This document shows positions 1 through 8,967 of a DNA stretch of 59,200 nt, piece after piece. The stretch is taken from assembly GCA_903875045.1 (NCBI GenBank), contig CAIQUS010000007.1, positions 1 to 59,200 on the forward strand, written 5' to 3'. The notes under the pieces are model-generated. The model made no database searches and was not told the origin of the DNA. It worked only from the letters and a program-made list of their open reading frames with translations. Numbering within the stretch: position 1 is the stretch's first letter; each line of letters begins with the position of its first letter. The DNA comes from an uncultured Bacteroidales bacterium. Lineage in GTDB: Bacteria > Bacteroidota > Bacteroidia > Bacteroidales > FEN-979. Made by a program: the position numbers and the translations under genes.

Positions 1-115
1 AGCGGTTCTCTGGATTGAGTGTCTGATCAAAAGGGGTCTGGAAACCATCCAACAAAAGTTGGCTAGGGCTAACATATTTTGGTGTTGGTGCACGCTTTTT
101 GAGGGCTTTTTTCAT
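1..115 (-). mobile_element. IS5-type transposase, N-terminal fragment (runs off left edge)
   Basis: Reading the minus strand from an ATG at 113-115 gives 38 codons that stay open to the window edge. The predicted peptide contains SPSQLLLDGFQTPFDQTLNP followed by ENR. This matches the start of Bacteroidetes/Chlorobi IS5-family transposases, which usually begin with a PSQL...GF.TPF...L...NRWV pattern. The DDE catalytic domain would lie outside the window. The sequence around 170-192, with a TTTTTAAGCAGACCC core, may be the element's terminus; this is inferred from its position and cannot be confirmed without the other end. The identification rests on pattern memory of the family. Confidence 0.6.
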
Positions 116-184
116 ATATCCTTGCACTTGTAAGACCAAATATCGGCATAAATATCTTACGTTCAGCTAGCAAGGGGTTTTTAA

Positions 185-490
185 GCAGACCCTATTTATC
201 ATCAAATTATTTGGGAAGGTTTACCAAATATGTACAATGATCATTTTCAAGTAGTAATTGGAGTTCAGCCAAATACAAAGGGTGAAATTGATAGTATCCT
301 GTGGGATTTTTCGTATTGTATTTCGATATCCGGCATACAATCGAATAAGGATAATCCATTTATAAAAGAAGCAGTTAGAATTGCCTATTTAATTCCTGAA
401 TGGGATGTAATTGTTCAAAGAGGAAGGGTTGTTCCACGATCCCTGACTTTACTATTTGATATAAATCAAAGGAAAAAATACACCGACTAA
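185..490 (+). pseudogene. Open frame next to IS end, possibly the 3' part of a disrupted gene
   Basis: An ATG at 230 gives an 86-residue protein, but the frame is open back to 185, just inside the presumed IS terminus. That pattern fits a gene whose 5' part was cut off by the insertion. The predicted protein has no signal peptide, membrane segment or motif I recognise. Its middle is mixed hydrophobic and polar, with a short IRIAYLIPEWDVIVQ-like stretch. It could equally be a small intact hypothetical gene starting at 230. No function is proposed. Confidence 0.35.
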
Positions 491-536
491 TTAACATTTT
501 CATTAATAATTGTGATAAATATTTATTTCTGTCAGA

Positions 537-1289
537 ATGAAAAAACAAACTATTAATTGGATAATTCTTTCAATCGGAATAGAACTCTTATTGATTTTGT
601 CAGGGAGTTGCAAGAAAAAGGACAACAACACAAATCCACCCGACACAAATAATTGTGTAAGTAGCGCTATTTTTAATTCAAATAAAACTTATGGAGCTTT
701 AATTGATATTGATGGCAATAAATATAAGACCATCACCATTGGTTCGCAAACATGGATGGCAGAGAATTTACGTACAACAAAATATCGCAATGGTGACCCA
801 ATTGAGAAAGCCAATGCTGTTTCAGCCTGGCGTTCAATTATTTCAGGTGCATACTGCAATTTTTTGAATACTGATAATTGTGATACAATTGTCACTTATG
901 GTAGATTATATAATTGGTATGCGATGGCTGACAGTAGAAATGTTGCACCTCCGGGTTGGCATGTTCCCACACACGAAGATTGGATAACATTGATTACTTA
1001 CTTAGGAGGAGAAGATAGTGCTGGTGTAAAACTCAAGGAATCAAGTACAATCCATTGGTCCATTCCGAACACTAGCTCGAACAATGAAACAGGTTTTACG
1101 GCCTTACCCGGAGGTTTTCGCGGGGATCAAGGATGGTATTATCCAATGGGTTATAATGGTGCCTGGGGTACTTCCACCGAAATAGGTTCATATGTGTGGC
1201 ATGTTTATATGAACTCGGGGCACAGTTATGTACACCCTGAACCTGGGGTTAAAAATGAAGGAGTGTCTATTCGCTGTATGAAAGATTAG
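537..1289 (+). CDS. FISUMP-domain lipoprotein
   Basis: A 250-residue protein with a lipoprotein signal: a hydrophobic stretch and the lipobox LSGS before Cys25, then a Lys/Asn-rich linker. It is probably anchored in the outer membrane or at the surface. From about residue 55 it carries the Fibrobacter succinogenes major paralogous (FISUMP) domain, recognised by GSQTWMAENLRT, YGRLYNWYA, PPGWHVPTHEDW and the closing VSIRCMKD. The domain is common in Bacteroidetes exported proteins and its function is unknown. Two further FISUMP proteins lie at 20670 and 21727. The gene opens an AT-rich stretch beside the IS fragment. Confidence 0.85.
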   Translation: MKKQTINWIILSIGIELLLILSGSCKKKDNNTNPPDTNNCVSSAIFNSNKTYGALIDIDGNKYKTITIGSQTWMAENLRTTKYRNGDPIEKANAVSAWRSIISGAYCNFLNTDNCDTIVTYGRLYNWYAMADSRNVAPPGWHVPTHEDWITLITYLGGEDSAGVKLKESSTIHWSIPNTSSNNETGFTALPGGFRGDQGWYYPMGYNGAWGTSTEIGSYVWHVYMNSGHSYVHPEPGVKNEGVSIRCMKD

Positions 1290-1352
1290 GTGCGACCAAA
1301 CTGTAGCGCTTCATTATATGCCTTCAAAATTATCAAATAAACAGTAGTTGTT

Positions 1353-2900
1353 ATGAGGAAAAAAATTGGTTTTATCTCGACTGTAATTATTTTGATTAAC
1401 CTCATCGTAAGTATTAATCTGCAAGCTCAGGAAAAGAGTAAAATACCTGGCCTGGATACCTGTATTTCCAACAAATTTAAAAATTTACAAACCGGCTCAA
1501 TGCCGGGAGCTTCGGTATTGGTTGCCCAAAACGGAGATATTGTATATCAAAACGGATTTGGGTATGCCGATATTGAAAAGAAAATTCCGGTTACGCCTGA
1601 TACAAAGTTTAAAATAGGTTCTGTTTCAAAACAATTTACGGCTGTTGCTATTCTCAAACTTCAGGAAGAAGGAAAGATAAAAGTTGAAGATAAATTGTCA
1701 AAGTACATCCCCGATTTCCCTCGTGGTAATGAAGTGACTATATATCATCTTCTTACGCATACATCAGGAATCCATGATTATAGTTCGCAACCTGATTTTG
1801 ACATGAACAAACCTGTTACTCCTCAGGCATTACTTGATATTATTAAAAAGCTTCCGTACGATTTTAATCCCGGAGAACGCTACCTGTATAACAATTCCGG
1901 TTATTTTATTTTAGGTTATATCGTTTCGAAGCTTTCAGGTAAAACTTTAAGTGAATATCTAAACGAAACATTTTTCAAACCGCTGGGCATGAAAAATACA
2001 GGTATTTATGAAACCAATATTGTATTGAGTAATGAAGCGCAAGGATACAGTATGAATGGTGAAACAGTAAAGAAAGCTGACTTTCAGGAAATGTCGTGGA
2101 CTTTGGGAGTTGGAAGTATTTATTCGACCACAAAGGATTTGTATAAATGGAACGAAGCTGTTTTTAATGGAAAAGTCTTATCAAATGCCACTTTAAAAAC
2201 AGCTTTGACACGGGCAGTTTTAAATAGTGGCGGCAAGATTGACTATGGGTTTGGTTGGTTTTTAAGCACAAACAGGGGACTTGACTTTATACAACATTCG
2301 GGCGTTTCCAACGGTTTCTATTCTTATCTTGAACGCCAACCGGAAAATAAACTAACCGTTTGTGTTTTGATAAACGCACTTCCAACACCCCAGGATATTA
2401 ATCCGATCTTGAATGGTCAGGCCATATCTGAATTTATACTTGAGGATAAAATGGAAAAGCAGGAGATCGGTGCGGGCAAGATTGTCAGCGAAAATATTTT
2501 GAAAAAATATGTGGGCAGGTATAATTATGGGCAAGGGATGGCCATGTGGGTAACCCTGAAGGACAAACAATTATTTGGACAAATGACAGCCATGGAAGCA
2601 AGTCCTTTGACACCCATTTCTGAAAATGAATTTTATTTCAAGGCCAGGAATGCCAAAATTAAATTCATATCAGACACATCCTCAATGGTTGATCGTTTAT
2701 TTCAATATCAAGACGGTTTATTCTTTGAAGCATCCAGACTTAAAGATGAAACTCCGGTAAAAATTAATCCTGACTTTTTTGATAAATTGATTGGGAAATA
2801 TGATTTTGGAAATAATTACGTAATTGAGATAAAAAAGGAGAATGACAAATTATTTGTATTCTGCAAAGAAATCATTAAATGGAGAAAATTAAAGATTTAA
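1353..2900 (+). CDS. Secreted class C beta-lactamase-like serine hydrolase
   Basis: A 515-residue protein with a signal peptide (residues 1-26, ending LQAQ), so it acts in the periplasm or outside. The beta-lactamase/penicillin-binding fold is shown by the SxxK motif (S90-V-S-K93), a YxN motif (Y179-N-N181) in a YNNSGY context, and a late HSG (QHSGVSNGF). Such proteins are usually esterases or D-amino-acid peptidases rather than antibiotic-degrading enzymes. The last 150 residues form the extra domain seen in this family, with NILKKYVGRY and a second LIGKYDFG repeat. The 3' end overlaps the next gene by 22 bp in another frame, so the C-terminus may be altered. Substrate unknown. Confidence 0.85.
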   Translation: MRKKIGFISTVIILINLIVSINLQAQEKSKIPGLDTCISNKFKNLQTGSMPGASVLVAQNGDIVYQNGFGYADIEKKIPVTPDTKFKIGSVSKQFTAVAILKLQEEGKIKVEDKLSKYIPDFPRGNEVTIYHLLTHTSGIHDYSSQPDFDMNKPVTPQALLDIIKKLPYDFNPGERYLYNNSGYFILGYIVSKLSGKTLSEYLNETFFKPLGMKNTGIYETNIVLSNEAQGYSMNGETVKKADFQEMSWTLGVGSIYSTTKDLYKWNEAVFNGKVLSNATLKTALTRAVLNSGGKIDYGFGWFLSTNRGLDFIQHSGVSNGFYSYLERQPENKLTVCVLINALPTPQDINPILNGQAISEFILEDKMEKQEIGAGKIVSENILKKYVGRYNYGQGMAMWVTLKDKQLFGQMTAMEASPLTPISENEFYFKARNAKIKFISDTSSMVDRLFQYQDGLFFEASRLKDETPVKINPDFFDKLIGKYDFGNNYVIEIKKENDKLFVFCKEIIKWRKLKI

Positions 2901-4150
2901 TAGAAAAAAAGGTTTTTAACACCCCATTCATTGATACTCATGAGCATTTGATAGATGAGTGTGAACGCCTGGATTGTATAAAACCAATCATTCCGTGTGA
3001 TGATTGGGCATTATTACTTAATCTTTATTTTAGTTTTGACTTGATTTCAGCAGGAATATCAAAAGAACAGATTGATTGTTTATTTTCAAACCGGGTTAAT
3101 CCAAATAATAAATGGGGAATCTTAAAGGAGTATTGGCCACATTTAAAAAACACAACTTCAGGAATAGTATTTCGACATACCATTAAAAGACTTTATGAAA
3201 TCGATGATATTTCCGGGGATAATATCAGAGAACTACAAAACAGATACGAACAAACAAGGAGAAAAGGATTTTATAAATATATCATTCAAGATGTTGCAAA
3301 TATTACGCATTGTCATGTAAACTCTCCGAATATTGCATGTAAAAAAAGTGAGTCTCCCGACTTATTACTTCAGGATATCGGATTAAATGGATTAATTCAA
3401 GTAGCGATAAATGGATATTCCGTTCCTGGAAACTTTCAGATTAATAGTTTATCTGATTGGCACGCACTTATTGATTGGTGGTTTTCTGAATATGGCAAGA
3501 ATGCGAAAGCCGTGAAAATTGGGAATGCCTATTTCCGAAAGCTTGATTTTGAAAGAACAGAGGCCAACGAAGTTGAAAAAATCTTTTTAAAAAAAATTAA
3601 ATTACAAGTAAATAGTCCCGAAGAAGATAAAAAACTTCAAGACCATTTGTTCTGGTATTCTGTTGATAAAGCTACAGAATATGGATTACCAGTAAAACTA
3701 CATACCGGACAATGGGCCATGAATAATGTGATGAATATGCGGTGGGTAAAAGATAATCCATCGGATTGTGCATCACTGTGCAGGAACTCACCGGATACAA
3801 AATTTATTTTTTTTCATCTTTGTTATCCTCATTATGAGGAAATGCTTTCCCTGGCAAAAAATTACGCGAACGCCTACGTTGATATGTGCTGGTCCTGGTC
3901 TATGAATCCTTTGGCAGCTAAAGATTTCCTGAAAAAATTTATACTTGCCGTCCCAAACAATAAAATCTTCACTTTCGGAGGCGATGATAAGATTGTCGAG
4001 AATGTAATTGGACATGCATTTGTTGCCCGTAAAGGAATTGCTCAGTCTTTGACGGAATTGGTAACTGAAAATTGGATAACAATGAGTGATGCATTGGATT
4101 TAACAGATGATTTAATGTATAAAAATGCGGAGAAAACATTTAATAAATAA
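2879..4150 (+). CDS. Amidohydrolase-family protein
   Basis: A 423-residue cytosolic protein (no signal peptide). The metal-dependent TIM-barrel amidohydrolase type is supported by an N-terminal metal-binding pair FIDTHEHL (H21, H23), a later LHTGQW (about residue 273), HLCYP (about 312) and a late FGGDD acidic motif (about 366). The layout fits the amidohydrolase-2 / uronate isomerase-like group. Its start overlaps the serine hydrolase by 22 bp, so the two are probably co-transcribed and perhaps translationally coupled. The substrate cannot be read from the sequence. Confidence 0.75.
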   Translation: MEKIKDLIEKKVFNTPFIDTHEHLIDECERLDCIKPIIPCDDWALLLNLYFSFDLISAGISKEQIDCLFSNRVNPNNKWGILKEYWPHLKNTTSGIVFRHTIKRLYEIDDISGDNIRELQNRYEQTRRKGFYKYIIQDVANITHCHVNSPNIACKKSESPDLLLQDIGLNGLIQVAINGYSVPGNFQINSLSDWHALIDWWFSEYGKNAKAVKIGNAYFRKLDFERTEANEVEKIFLKKIKLQVNSPEEDKKLQDHLFWYSVDKATEYGLPVKLHTGQWAMNNVMNMRWVKDNPSDCASLCRNSPDTKFIFFHLCYPHYEEMLSLAKNYANAYVDMCWSWSMNPLAAKDFLKKFILAVPNNKIFTFGGDDKIVENVIGHAFVARKGIAQSLTELVTENWITMSDALDLTDDLMYKNAEKTFNK

Positions 4151-4165
4151 AATAAAACCATCAAT

Positions 4166-5107
4166 ATGCAAACAATATTAGGATCAGGAGGAGCTATTGG
4201 AATACCATTAGCCAAAGAATTAAAGAAGCATACCAATAAAATTCGTCTGGTAAGCAGAAACCCCAAAAAGGTTAATGAAACAGATGAACTTTTCCCAATT
4301 GATGTAAACGATCTCGCTCAGATTGACAAAGCAATAGCCGGAAGTGATGTGGTTTATGTTGTTATTGGTTTCGAATATAAGCTAAGTGTATGGCAAAATA
4401 CCTGGCCCCGATTTTTGAAAGAAGTAATCAATGCGTGTAAAACGTATAATTCCAGACTTGTCTTCTTTGACAATGTATATATGTATGATAAATCGGCCAT
4501 ACCATTTATGACCGAGACTTCTCCTATTCAGGCTCCGAGCAAAAAAGGAGCGGTAAGACAACTGCTGCATGAGATGATCATGAACGAAGTGGAGAAGGGC
4601 ACCCTGACAGCACTTATAGCAAGAGCAGCTGATTTCTATGGGCCTGAAAATAAAAACAGCGCCTTGAATATGATGGTTGTTGATAATATTCTGAAAGGGA
4701 AAAAAGCACAAGCATTTGGCAACATCAACAAAATTCATACATATACTTATACACCGGATGCAGCAAAGGCAACAGCATTGCTTGGAAACACTGCAGAAGC
4801 GTATAACCAGGTATGGCATGTTCCGACAACAAAAGAAAAATTAACGAATCTGCAATGGATTCAGTTAATTGCAGATGAACTCAAGTCAGAGGCTAAAATT
4901 CAAACCGTACCTGTCTGGTTGATAAAAATACTTGGATTGTTTATTCCCATAATGAAGGAGTTTCCGGAGATGATATATCAATATGAACAAGATTATATAT
5001 TAGACAGCACTAAATTTGAGAGGCATTTTGGAATTACTGCAACTGCACCAAAGGAAGGCATCAGAATTCTAATTGAAAATTTAAAAAGACAGAATGCCAG
5101 CCGTTAA
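4166..5107 (+). CDS. NAD-dependent epimerase/dehydratase family protein
   Basis: A 313-residue protein beginning with a Rossmann nucleotide-binding loop, MQTILGSGGAIGIPLA, followed by the usual extended-SDR features: an Arg after strand 2 (LVSRNPKK), an acidic DVND, VVYVVIGF, FFDNVYMYD in place of the classical YxxxK region, and ARAADFYGPENKNS. It probably binds NAD(P) and acts on a sugar or other small substrate in the cytoplasm. It starts 16 bp after the amidohydrolase in the same direction, so the two likely share a transcript. The non-canonical Tyr/Lys spacing leaves catalytic activity open. Confidence 0.75.
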   Translation: MQTILGSGGAIGIPLAKELKKHTNKIRLVSRNPKKVNETDELFPIDVNDLAQIDKAIAGSDVVYVVIGFEYKLSVWQNTWPRFLKEVINACKTYNSRLVFFDNVYMYDKSAIPFMTETSPIQAPSKKGAVRQLLHEMIMNEVEKGTLTALIARAADFYGPENKNSALNMMVVDNILKGKKAQAFGNINKIHTYTYTPDAAKATALLGNTAEAYNQVWHVPTTKEKLTNLQWIQLIADELKSEAKIQTVPVWLIKILGLFIPIMKEFPEMIYQYEQDYILDSTKFERHFGITATAPKEGIRILIENLKRQNASR

Positions 5108-5225
5108 CAAGGGCTTTTGTACATCCATCAAAAGAAAAATATCTGAACGTTATGGTTAAAGGAACCAAAAGAGAGAAATAAGAACGGAAACTCATTTACA
5201 GATAATACACTTGAAACAGTTCGAA

Positions 5226-5804
5226 ATGAATAAAATACTTATTATTAACGGGCATCCAAATAAAGACAGTTTTTGTTCTGCCATAGCACAAGCCTACAAA
5301 AAGGGAGTATTGGCTGCAAAAGTTGAAGTAAATGAGATTACAATCAGTGATCTGAAATTTAATCCGAATTTACAATTTGGTTATCAGAAACGAACTGACC
5401 TTGAACCCGATTTGATTGAGTCGTGGGAAAAAATCAAGTGGGCAGACCATTTGGTCTGGATTCATCCGGTTTGGTGGGGTGGCCTGCCTGCCATAACCAA
5501 AGGGTTTATCGACAGGCTTTTTTTGCCAGGTTTCACTTTTCAGTACCGCGAAAATTCTGTTTGGTGGGATAAATTACTCCTCGGTAAAACAGCACACATC
5601 ATCACGACACTCGACCAGCCAAGCTGGTATTACCGCTATGCGTTTGGTAGCCCAAGTGTGAACCAGTTAAAGAAATCGGTTTTGGGATTTTGCGGTGTGA
5701 AACCCGTAAAAGTAACTTATGTCGGACCAATCAAAAATTCTTCTTCTGATTTCCGAACGAAATGGTTAAGCAAAATCGAAAAAATGGGAACCGGGTTAAA
5801 ATAA
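5226..5804 (+). CDS. NAD(P)H dehydrogenase (quinone), flavodoxin-like fold
   Basis: A 192-residue cytosolic flavoprotein of the KefF/MdaB/NQO type. It opens with the FMN/FAD-binding loop ILIINGHPNKDSF and has the conserved WADHLVWIHPVWWGGLPAI followed by KGFIDR. Members transfer two electrons from NAD(P)H to quinones or other electrophiles. I prefer the ATG at 5226 over an in-frame TTG at 5211, because the flavodoxin strand starts right after it. The preceding gap of 118 bp has no recognisable gene. It ends the AT-rich plus-strand run and converges on the next gene. Confidence 0.85.
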   Translation: MNKILIINGHPNKDSFCSAIAQAYKKGVLAAKVEVNEITISDLKFNPNLQFGYQKRTDLEPDLIESWEKIKWADHLVWIHPVWWGGLPAITKGFIDRLFLPGFTFQYRENSVWWDKLLLGKTAHIITTLDQPSWYYRYAFGSPSVNQLKKSVLGFCGVKPVKVTYVGPIKNSSSDFRTKWLSKIEKMGTGLK

Positions 5805-5874
5805 AACCAGGGATGAAAAGGTAAATAGTTACCCCTGTTGAACAATTTTCTTCAGCAAAAGGCCTGGCCCGACA

Positions 5875-7536
5875 TCATTTCTTCATGAATTTTCCGATCA
5901 GTACGCCCTGTTTACTGACCAACCGTGCGAAATACCAACCGGTGGGAAGGGTACTGATGTCGAGCCGGGAGGGAGTTCCGGTCACATCCTGCTCCAGACA
6001 TTGTTGTCCTTCGAGATTGAAAACTGTTACCCGGCCGATGGCTGCCCACGGAAGGGATTTAATCGTGATCCGGTCCACTGCAGGGTTCGGGAAGAGCGAC
6101 AGATGTGTGAAAATGGAGAATTCACCGATACCCGTGATGTTGTCGTTCAGCACGGCCAGAAAATAATCGCCGCCGCCCGAATTATGTAACGTATCGGAGC
6201 CAAATGTGATGACGGGGCTGGTAAACATGCCCGTCATGAATATGTTACCGGTTGCATCCGGCGCAACAGACATACCGTTATCGTCGTCAGTGCCCCCGGT
6301 ACGGAGGGCCCATAGAACACTGCCTGCCGGGTCGTATTTCACGAGAAAAATGTCCGAATGGGAATTTGTATTAACCAGGGTGGTTGAACCAAAGGTGATG
6401 GTATCACTATAGAAATAACCTGTGGAAAAAACATTTCCTTCCGCATCTGTTGCAACCGAATTGGCCATGTCATTCTCAATTCCCCCGGCACCGGTGGCCC
6501 AGACTACATTCCCGGAGCCATCGTATTTGGCAAGGAAGATATCTGTTGTGGGATACCAACCAGCAGAATTCATCAGGTTAAATGTGCCGAATGAGATTGT
6601 CTCGCTCCTGAACATACCCGTTATATATGCATTCCCGGCACCATCTGTCGCCACTGAATAGCACCCGTCCTCCCGGGATCCACCTTCACTTTTCGCCCAG
6701 AGTACATTCCCCGATTCATCATATTTGGCTATGAACAGGTCATCCAGACCTTTGTTGGTCACAGTCAGGGGACCAAAAGTCATGAGGGGTCCGGTAAAAG
6801 ATCCTGCTATGTATACATTTCCTGTCTGGTCGGCAGACAGAGACGATGGCAGGTTGTTTCCTGGTCCTCCGGCTGCATCGGCCCACAACACATTTCCACC
6901 TGAATCGTACTTTACCAGGAATGCATCATAAATACCAGCCGCAGAATTCGTCAGGATAATGGAACCGAATGTGATGGAAGGACTTCTGAATGACCCCGCA
7001 AGGTAAATATTTCCGGAGCCATCCAGGGCAAGGGCATGGGCATTGTCCCAATCGGCACCTCCGGCTCTTTTCGCCCATATCACGTTCCCAGCGGCATCGT
7101 ACTTCGTCAGGAATGCATCCTCTATTCCTGCATTGGTCAGACTGATGGAACCAAAAGTGATCACAGGGCTTGAAAAAAGCCCTGCCACCAACACATTTCC
7201 CGATGTATCCGTTGCTACGGCATAAGGCATATCGTAACCTGTCCCCGGAGGGCTGGTGGCCCAAAGTACATTCCCGAAGATATCGTATTTCGCAAGGAAT
7301 ATGTTGCAACTACCCGTCCGGGTCAGGGTAAAAGAGCCGAGTGTGAGGACCGGACTTTTGAAATATCCTGCCACCGAGGCATTCCCGGATGCATCGGTGG
7401 CAACGCAAACTCCCATTTCATCATTGAGACCCCCGGCACTTTTGGCCCACAACCATTCGGTAGATTGGGAGAAGGACGACCCGGCAAGCAGGCAGAAAAG
7501 ATCGATGAAAGCCAGGTGGAGGATCGGATTTTTCAT
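5875..7536 (-). CDS. Secreted SBBP-type beta-propeller protein with T9SS tail
   Basis: A 553-residue protein with a signal peptide (about residues 1-24). About eight repeats of roughly 50-55 residues follow, each with the pattern VATD..GN.Y.AG.F.S..ITFGS..L.N......FL.KYD..GNVLWA. This is the SBBP (beta-propeller) repeat. The last 80 residues (LFPNPAVDRITIKS onward, ending GKFMKK) are a type A T9SS sorting domain, so the protein should cross the outer membrane and be attached to the surface or released. No catalytic residues are apparent; a binding role is likely. It faces 5226-5804 tail to tail. Confidence 0.85.
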   Translation of the reverse strand: MKNPILHLAFIDLFCLLAGSSFSQSTEWLWAKSAGGLNDEMGVCVATDASGNASVAGYFKSPVLTLGSFTLTRTGSCNIFLAKYDIFGNVLWATSPPGTGYDMPYAVATDTSGNVLVAGLFSSPVITFGSISLTNAGIEDAFLTKYDAAGNVIWAKRAGGADWDNAHALALDGSGNIYLAGSFRSPSITFGSIILTNSAAGIYDAFLVKYDSGGNVLWADAAGGPGNNLPSSLSADQTGNVYIAGSFTGPLMTFGPLTVTNKGLDDLFIAKYDESGNVLWAKSEGGSREDGCYSVATDGAGNAYITGMFRSETISFGTFNLMNSAGWYPTTDIFLAKYDGSGNVVWATGAGGIENDMANSVATDAEGNVFSTGYFYSDTITFGSTTLVNTNSHSDIFLVKYDPAGSVLWALRTGGTDDDNGMSVAPDATGNIFMTGMFTSPVITFGSDTLHNSGGGDYFLAVLNDNITGIGEFSIFTHLSLFPNPAVDRITIKSLPWAAIGRVTVFNLEGQQCLEQDVTGTPSRLDISTLPTGWYFARLVSKQGVLIGKFMKK

Positions 7537-8037
7537 CTTATTTGATATTAAGGTCCAGCGGGATACTATTTCGTTCGATGAAATGAACCCTGAGTCCCCT
7601 CCGAAAAGTCATTTATCAAATTATCATCTAAAAAATTGTTAAACCGCAGAGAACACAAAGAAAAGCAAAGATCTACAGAGATAACTCGCAGATAATTATA
7701 ACTTTGTGGCCCTCTGCGAAAAAACTCTGCGGCCCTCTGCGGTAAAATTATTTGTCATCACACTTATCGGATTGTCCTCAATCTTAAGTCTATACAAATA
7801 TAGGATAAAAAAGTGAAAACCTGCTCTGCCGAATTCATGTCAAGAAATCAAAAGTTGCCAATAAGCGAACATTTAGGATATAGCTTTGGTAAATGACTTA
7901 ACAACAGTGAGAAATCATCTCAAAAAGGAAGGAATTAGATGATAGAAGAATAACCAGATAGTTTGCCTGGTCTTCGAAATTTTGCGAGTTTTAACTATCT
8001 TTGAAATCAAAAGGGATATTGATAAAAAAGAGCGTAT
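7537..8037. other. 500-bp intergenic region, no gene recognised
   Basis: Both flanking genes point away from this region, so it should hold two divergent promoters. I see no convincing coding frame. Its clear content is the nested inverted-repeat element at 7643-7743, listed separately. The remaining sequence is AT-rich. Confidence 0.5.
7643..7743. repeat. Nested inverted-repeat element
   Basis: An outer pair of arms, ACCGCAGAG (7643-7651) and CTCTGCGGT (7735-7743), encloses a second pair, CACAAAG (7654-7660) and CTTTGTG (7702-7708). Extra copies of CTCTGCG lie between 7712 and 7733. The roughly 100-bp unit could fold into a long hairpin. Similar CTCTGCGGT/CTTTGTG repeats occur between genes in many bacterial genomes; this is from memory, not a search. 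Confidence 0.6.
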
Positions 8038-8661
8038 ATGAAACATGAGTGGAAAAAATCCGAGAAGAATTTTTATGTGCCGAAAAACAAGCCTGAGAAA
8101 ATTGTTATCCCAAAGTTTCAATTTTATTCAATTAAAGGGAAAGGGAATCCAAATGATTCTTTCTTTTCTGAATACATTGGCGTACTGTATTCTTTATCAT
8201 ATTCCATCAAGATGAGTTCAAAATCTGGTCCATTCATCCAGAATTATTATGATTATGCTGTTTATCCTTTGGAAGGGGTTTGGGATATTGATGAAATTTC
8301 CAAAGCCAAAGGGATAAAAGCTTTTGATAAAAATTCCCTGGTTTTTAACATTATGATCCGGCAACCCGAATTTGTTACAAAAGAAATTGCATCTGAAATT
8401 ATTGACAGGACAAAAAAGAAAAAGCCTCATGAATTATTGGATAGTGTACAATTTGAAATGATAGAAGAAGGGGCATGTGTTCAAATGTTGCATCACGGGA
8501 GTTATGATGATGAGCCGGAAAGCTTCAACCAGATGGAATCATTTGCAATTGAGCACAATTTAAAAAGAAAGTATCATGTTCACAGGGAAATATATTTATC
8601 TGATGCCAGAAAAACAATACCGGAAAAGCTTAAAACGGTATTGCGGTTTCAGGTAGAATAA
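8038..8661 (+). CDS. GyrI-like small-molecule-binding domain protein
   Basis: A 207-residue cytosolic protein. The whole length fits the stand-alone GyrI-like (SOUL/AraC-effector-binding type) group: an N-terminal KIVIPKFQFYSIKGKGNPN strand, a central YPLEGVWDI segment, MIRQPEFV, the ligand-pocket region MIEEGACVQMLHHGSYDDEP, and the typical end YLSDARKTIPEKLKTVLRF. These proteins bind or hydrolyse small hydrophobic or cyclopropanoid ligands. There is no DNA-binding domain. The frame after its stop codon stays open for 74 codons (see 8662-8883). Confidence 0.8.
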   Translation: MKHEWKKSEKNFYVPKNKPEKIVIPKFQFYSIKGKGNPNDSFFSEYIGVLYSLSYSIKMSSKSGPFIQNYYDYAVYPLEGVWDIDEISKAKGIKAFDKNSLVFNIMIRQPEFVTKEIASEIIDRTKKKKPHELLDSVQFEMIEEGACVQMLHHGSYDDEPESFNQMESFAIEHNLKRKYHVHREIYLSDARKTIPEKLKTVLRFQVE

Positions 8662-8883
8662 AAAAATCCACTTGAACCAGAAGCAATACTTAGCGCACTC
8701 TCTGATTATTTATGTTACTGGCGTGACACTTTTTATTTGCCTGCCAGGCCTGACATTTCGGAACATGACCAAATACTGGCAATAGAAAACATTTTAACAT
8801 TCATAACATTTTTACAGGACGCTCCAAAATTTGTTCGCTTCAGGATAAGGAATGATGCAGAAAAAAAGCAGCAGAATTGGGAA
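8662..8883 (+). pseudogene. Open frame in phase with the preceding gene, no start codon
   Basis: Directly after the TAA of the GyrI-like gene, the same frame is open for 74 codons up to TAA at 8884-8886. Its translation looks protein-like (ILSALSDYLCYWRDTFYLP, then an acidic segment and ITFLQDAPKFVRF), but there is no ATG. It may be the relic of a neighbouring gene or of a C-terminal extension lost by a stop mutation. I do not recognise the family. It fills most of the 306-bp gap before the CheB/CheR gene. Confidence 0.35.
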
Positions 8884-8967
8884 TAAAAGAACAATTCCTT
8901 CCTTTATTGACTATCTTTACCAAACCTTTTCTGAATTTACTGCGATCGATCGCGAAATTTCCATCCC

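Noticed and set aside
5875-7642. Plus-strand coding frames across this region
   Set aside because: The minus-strand frame has a signal peptide, regular repeats and a T9SS tail; the plus-strand frames are shadows with low-quality composition.
8942-8953. Perfect 12-bp palindrome GCGATCGATCGC just before the CheB-CheR start
   Set aside because: A single short copy, which can occur by chance; no second site supports an operator.
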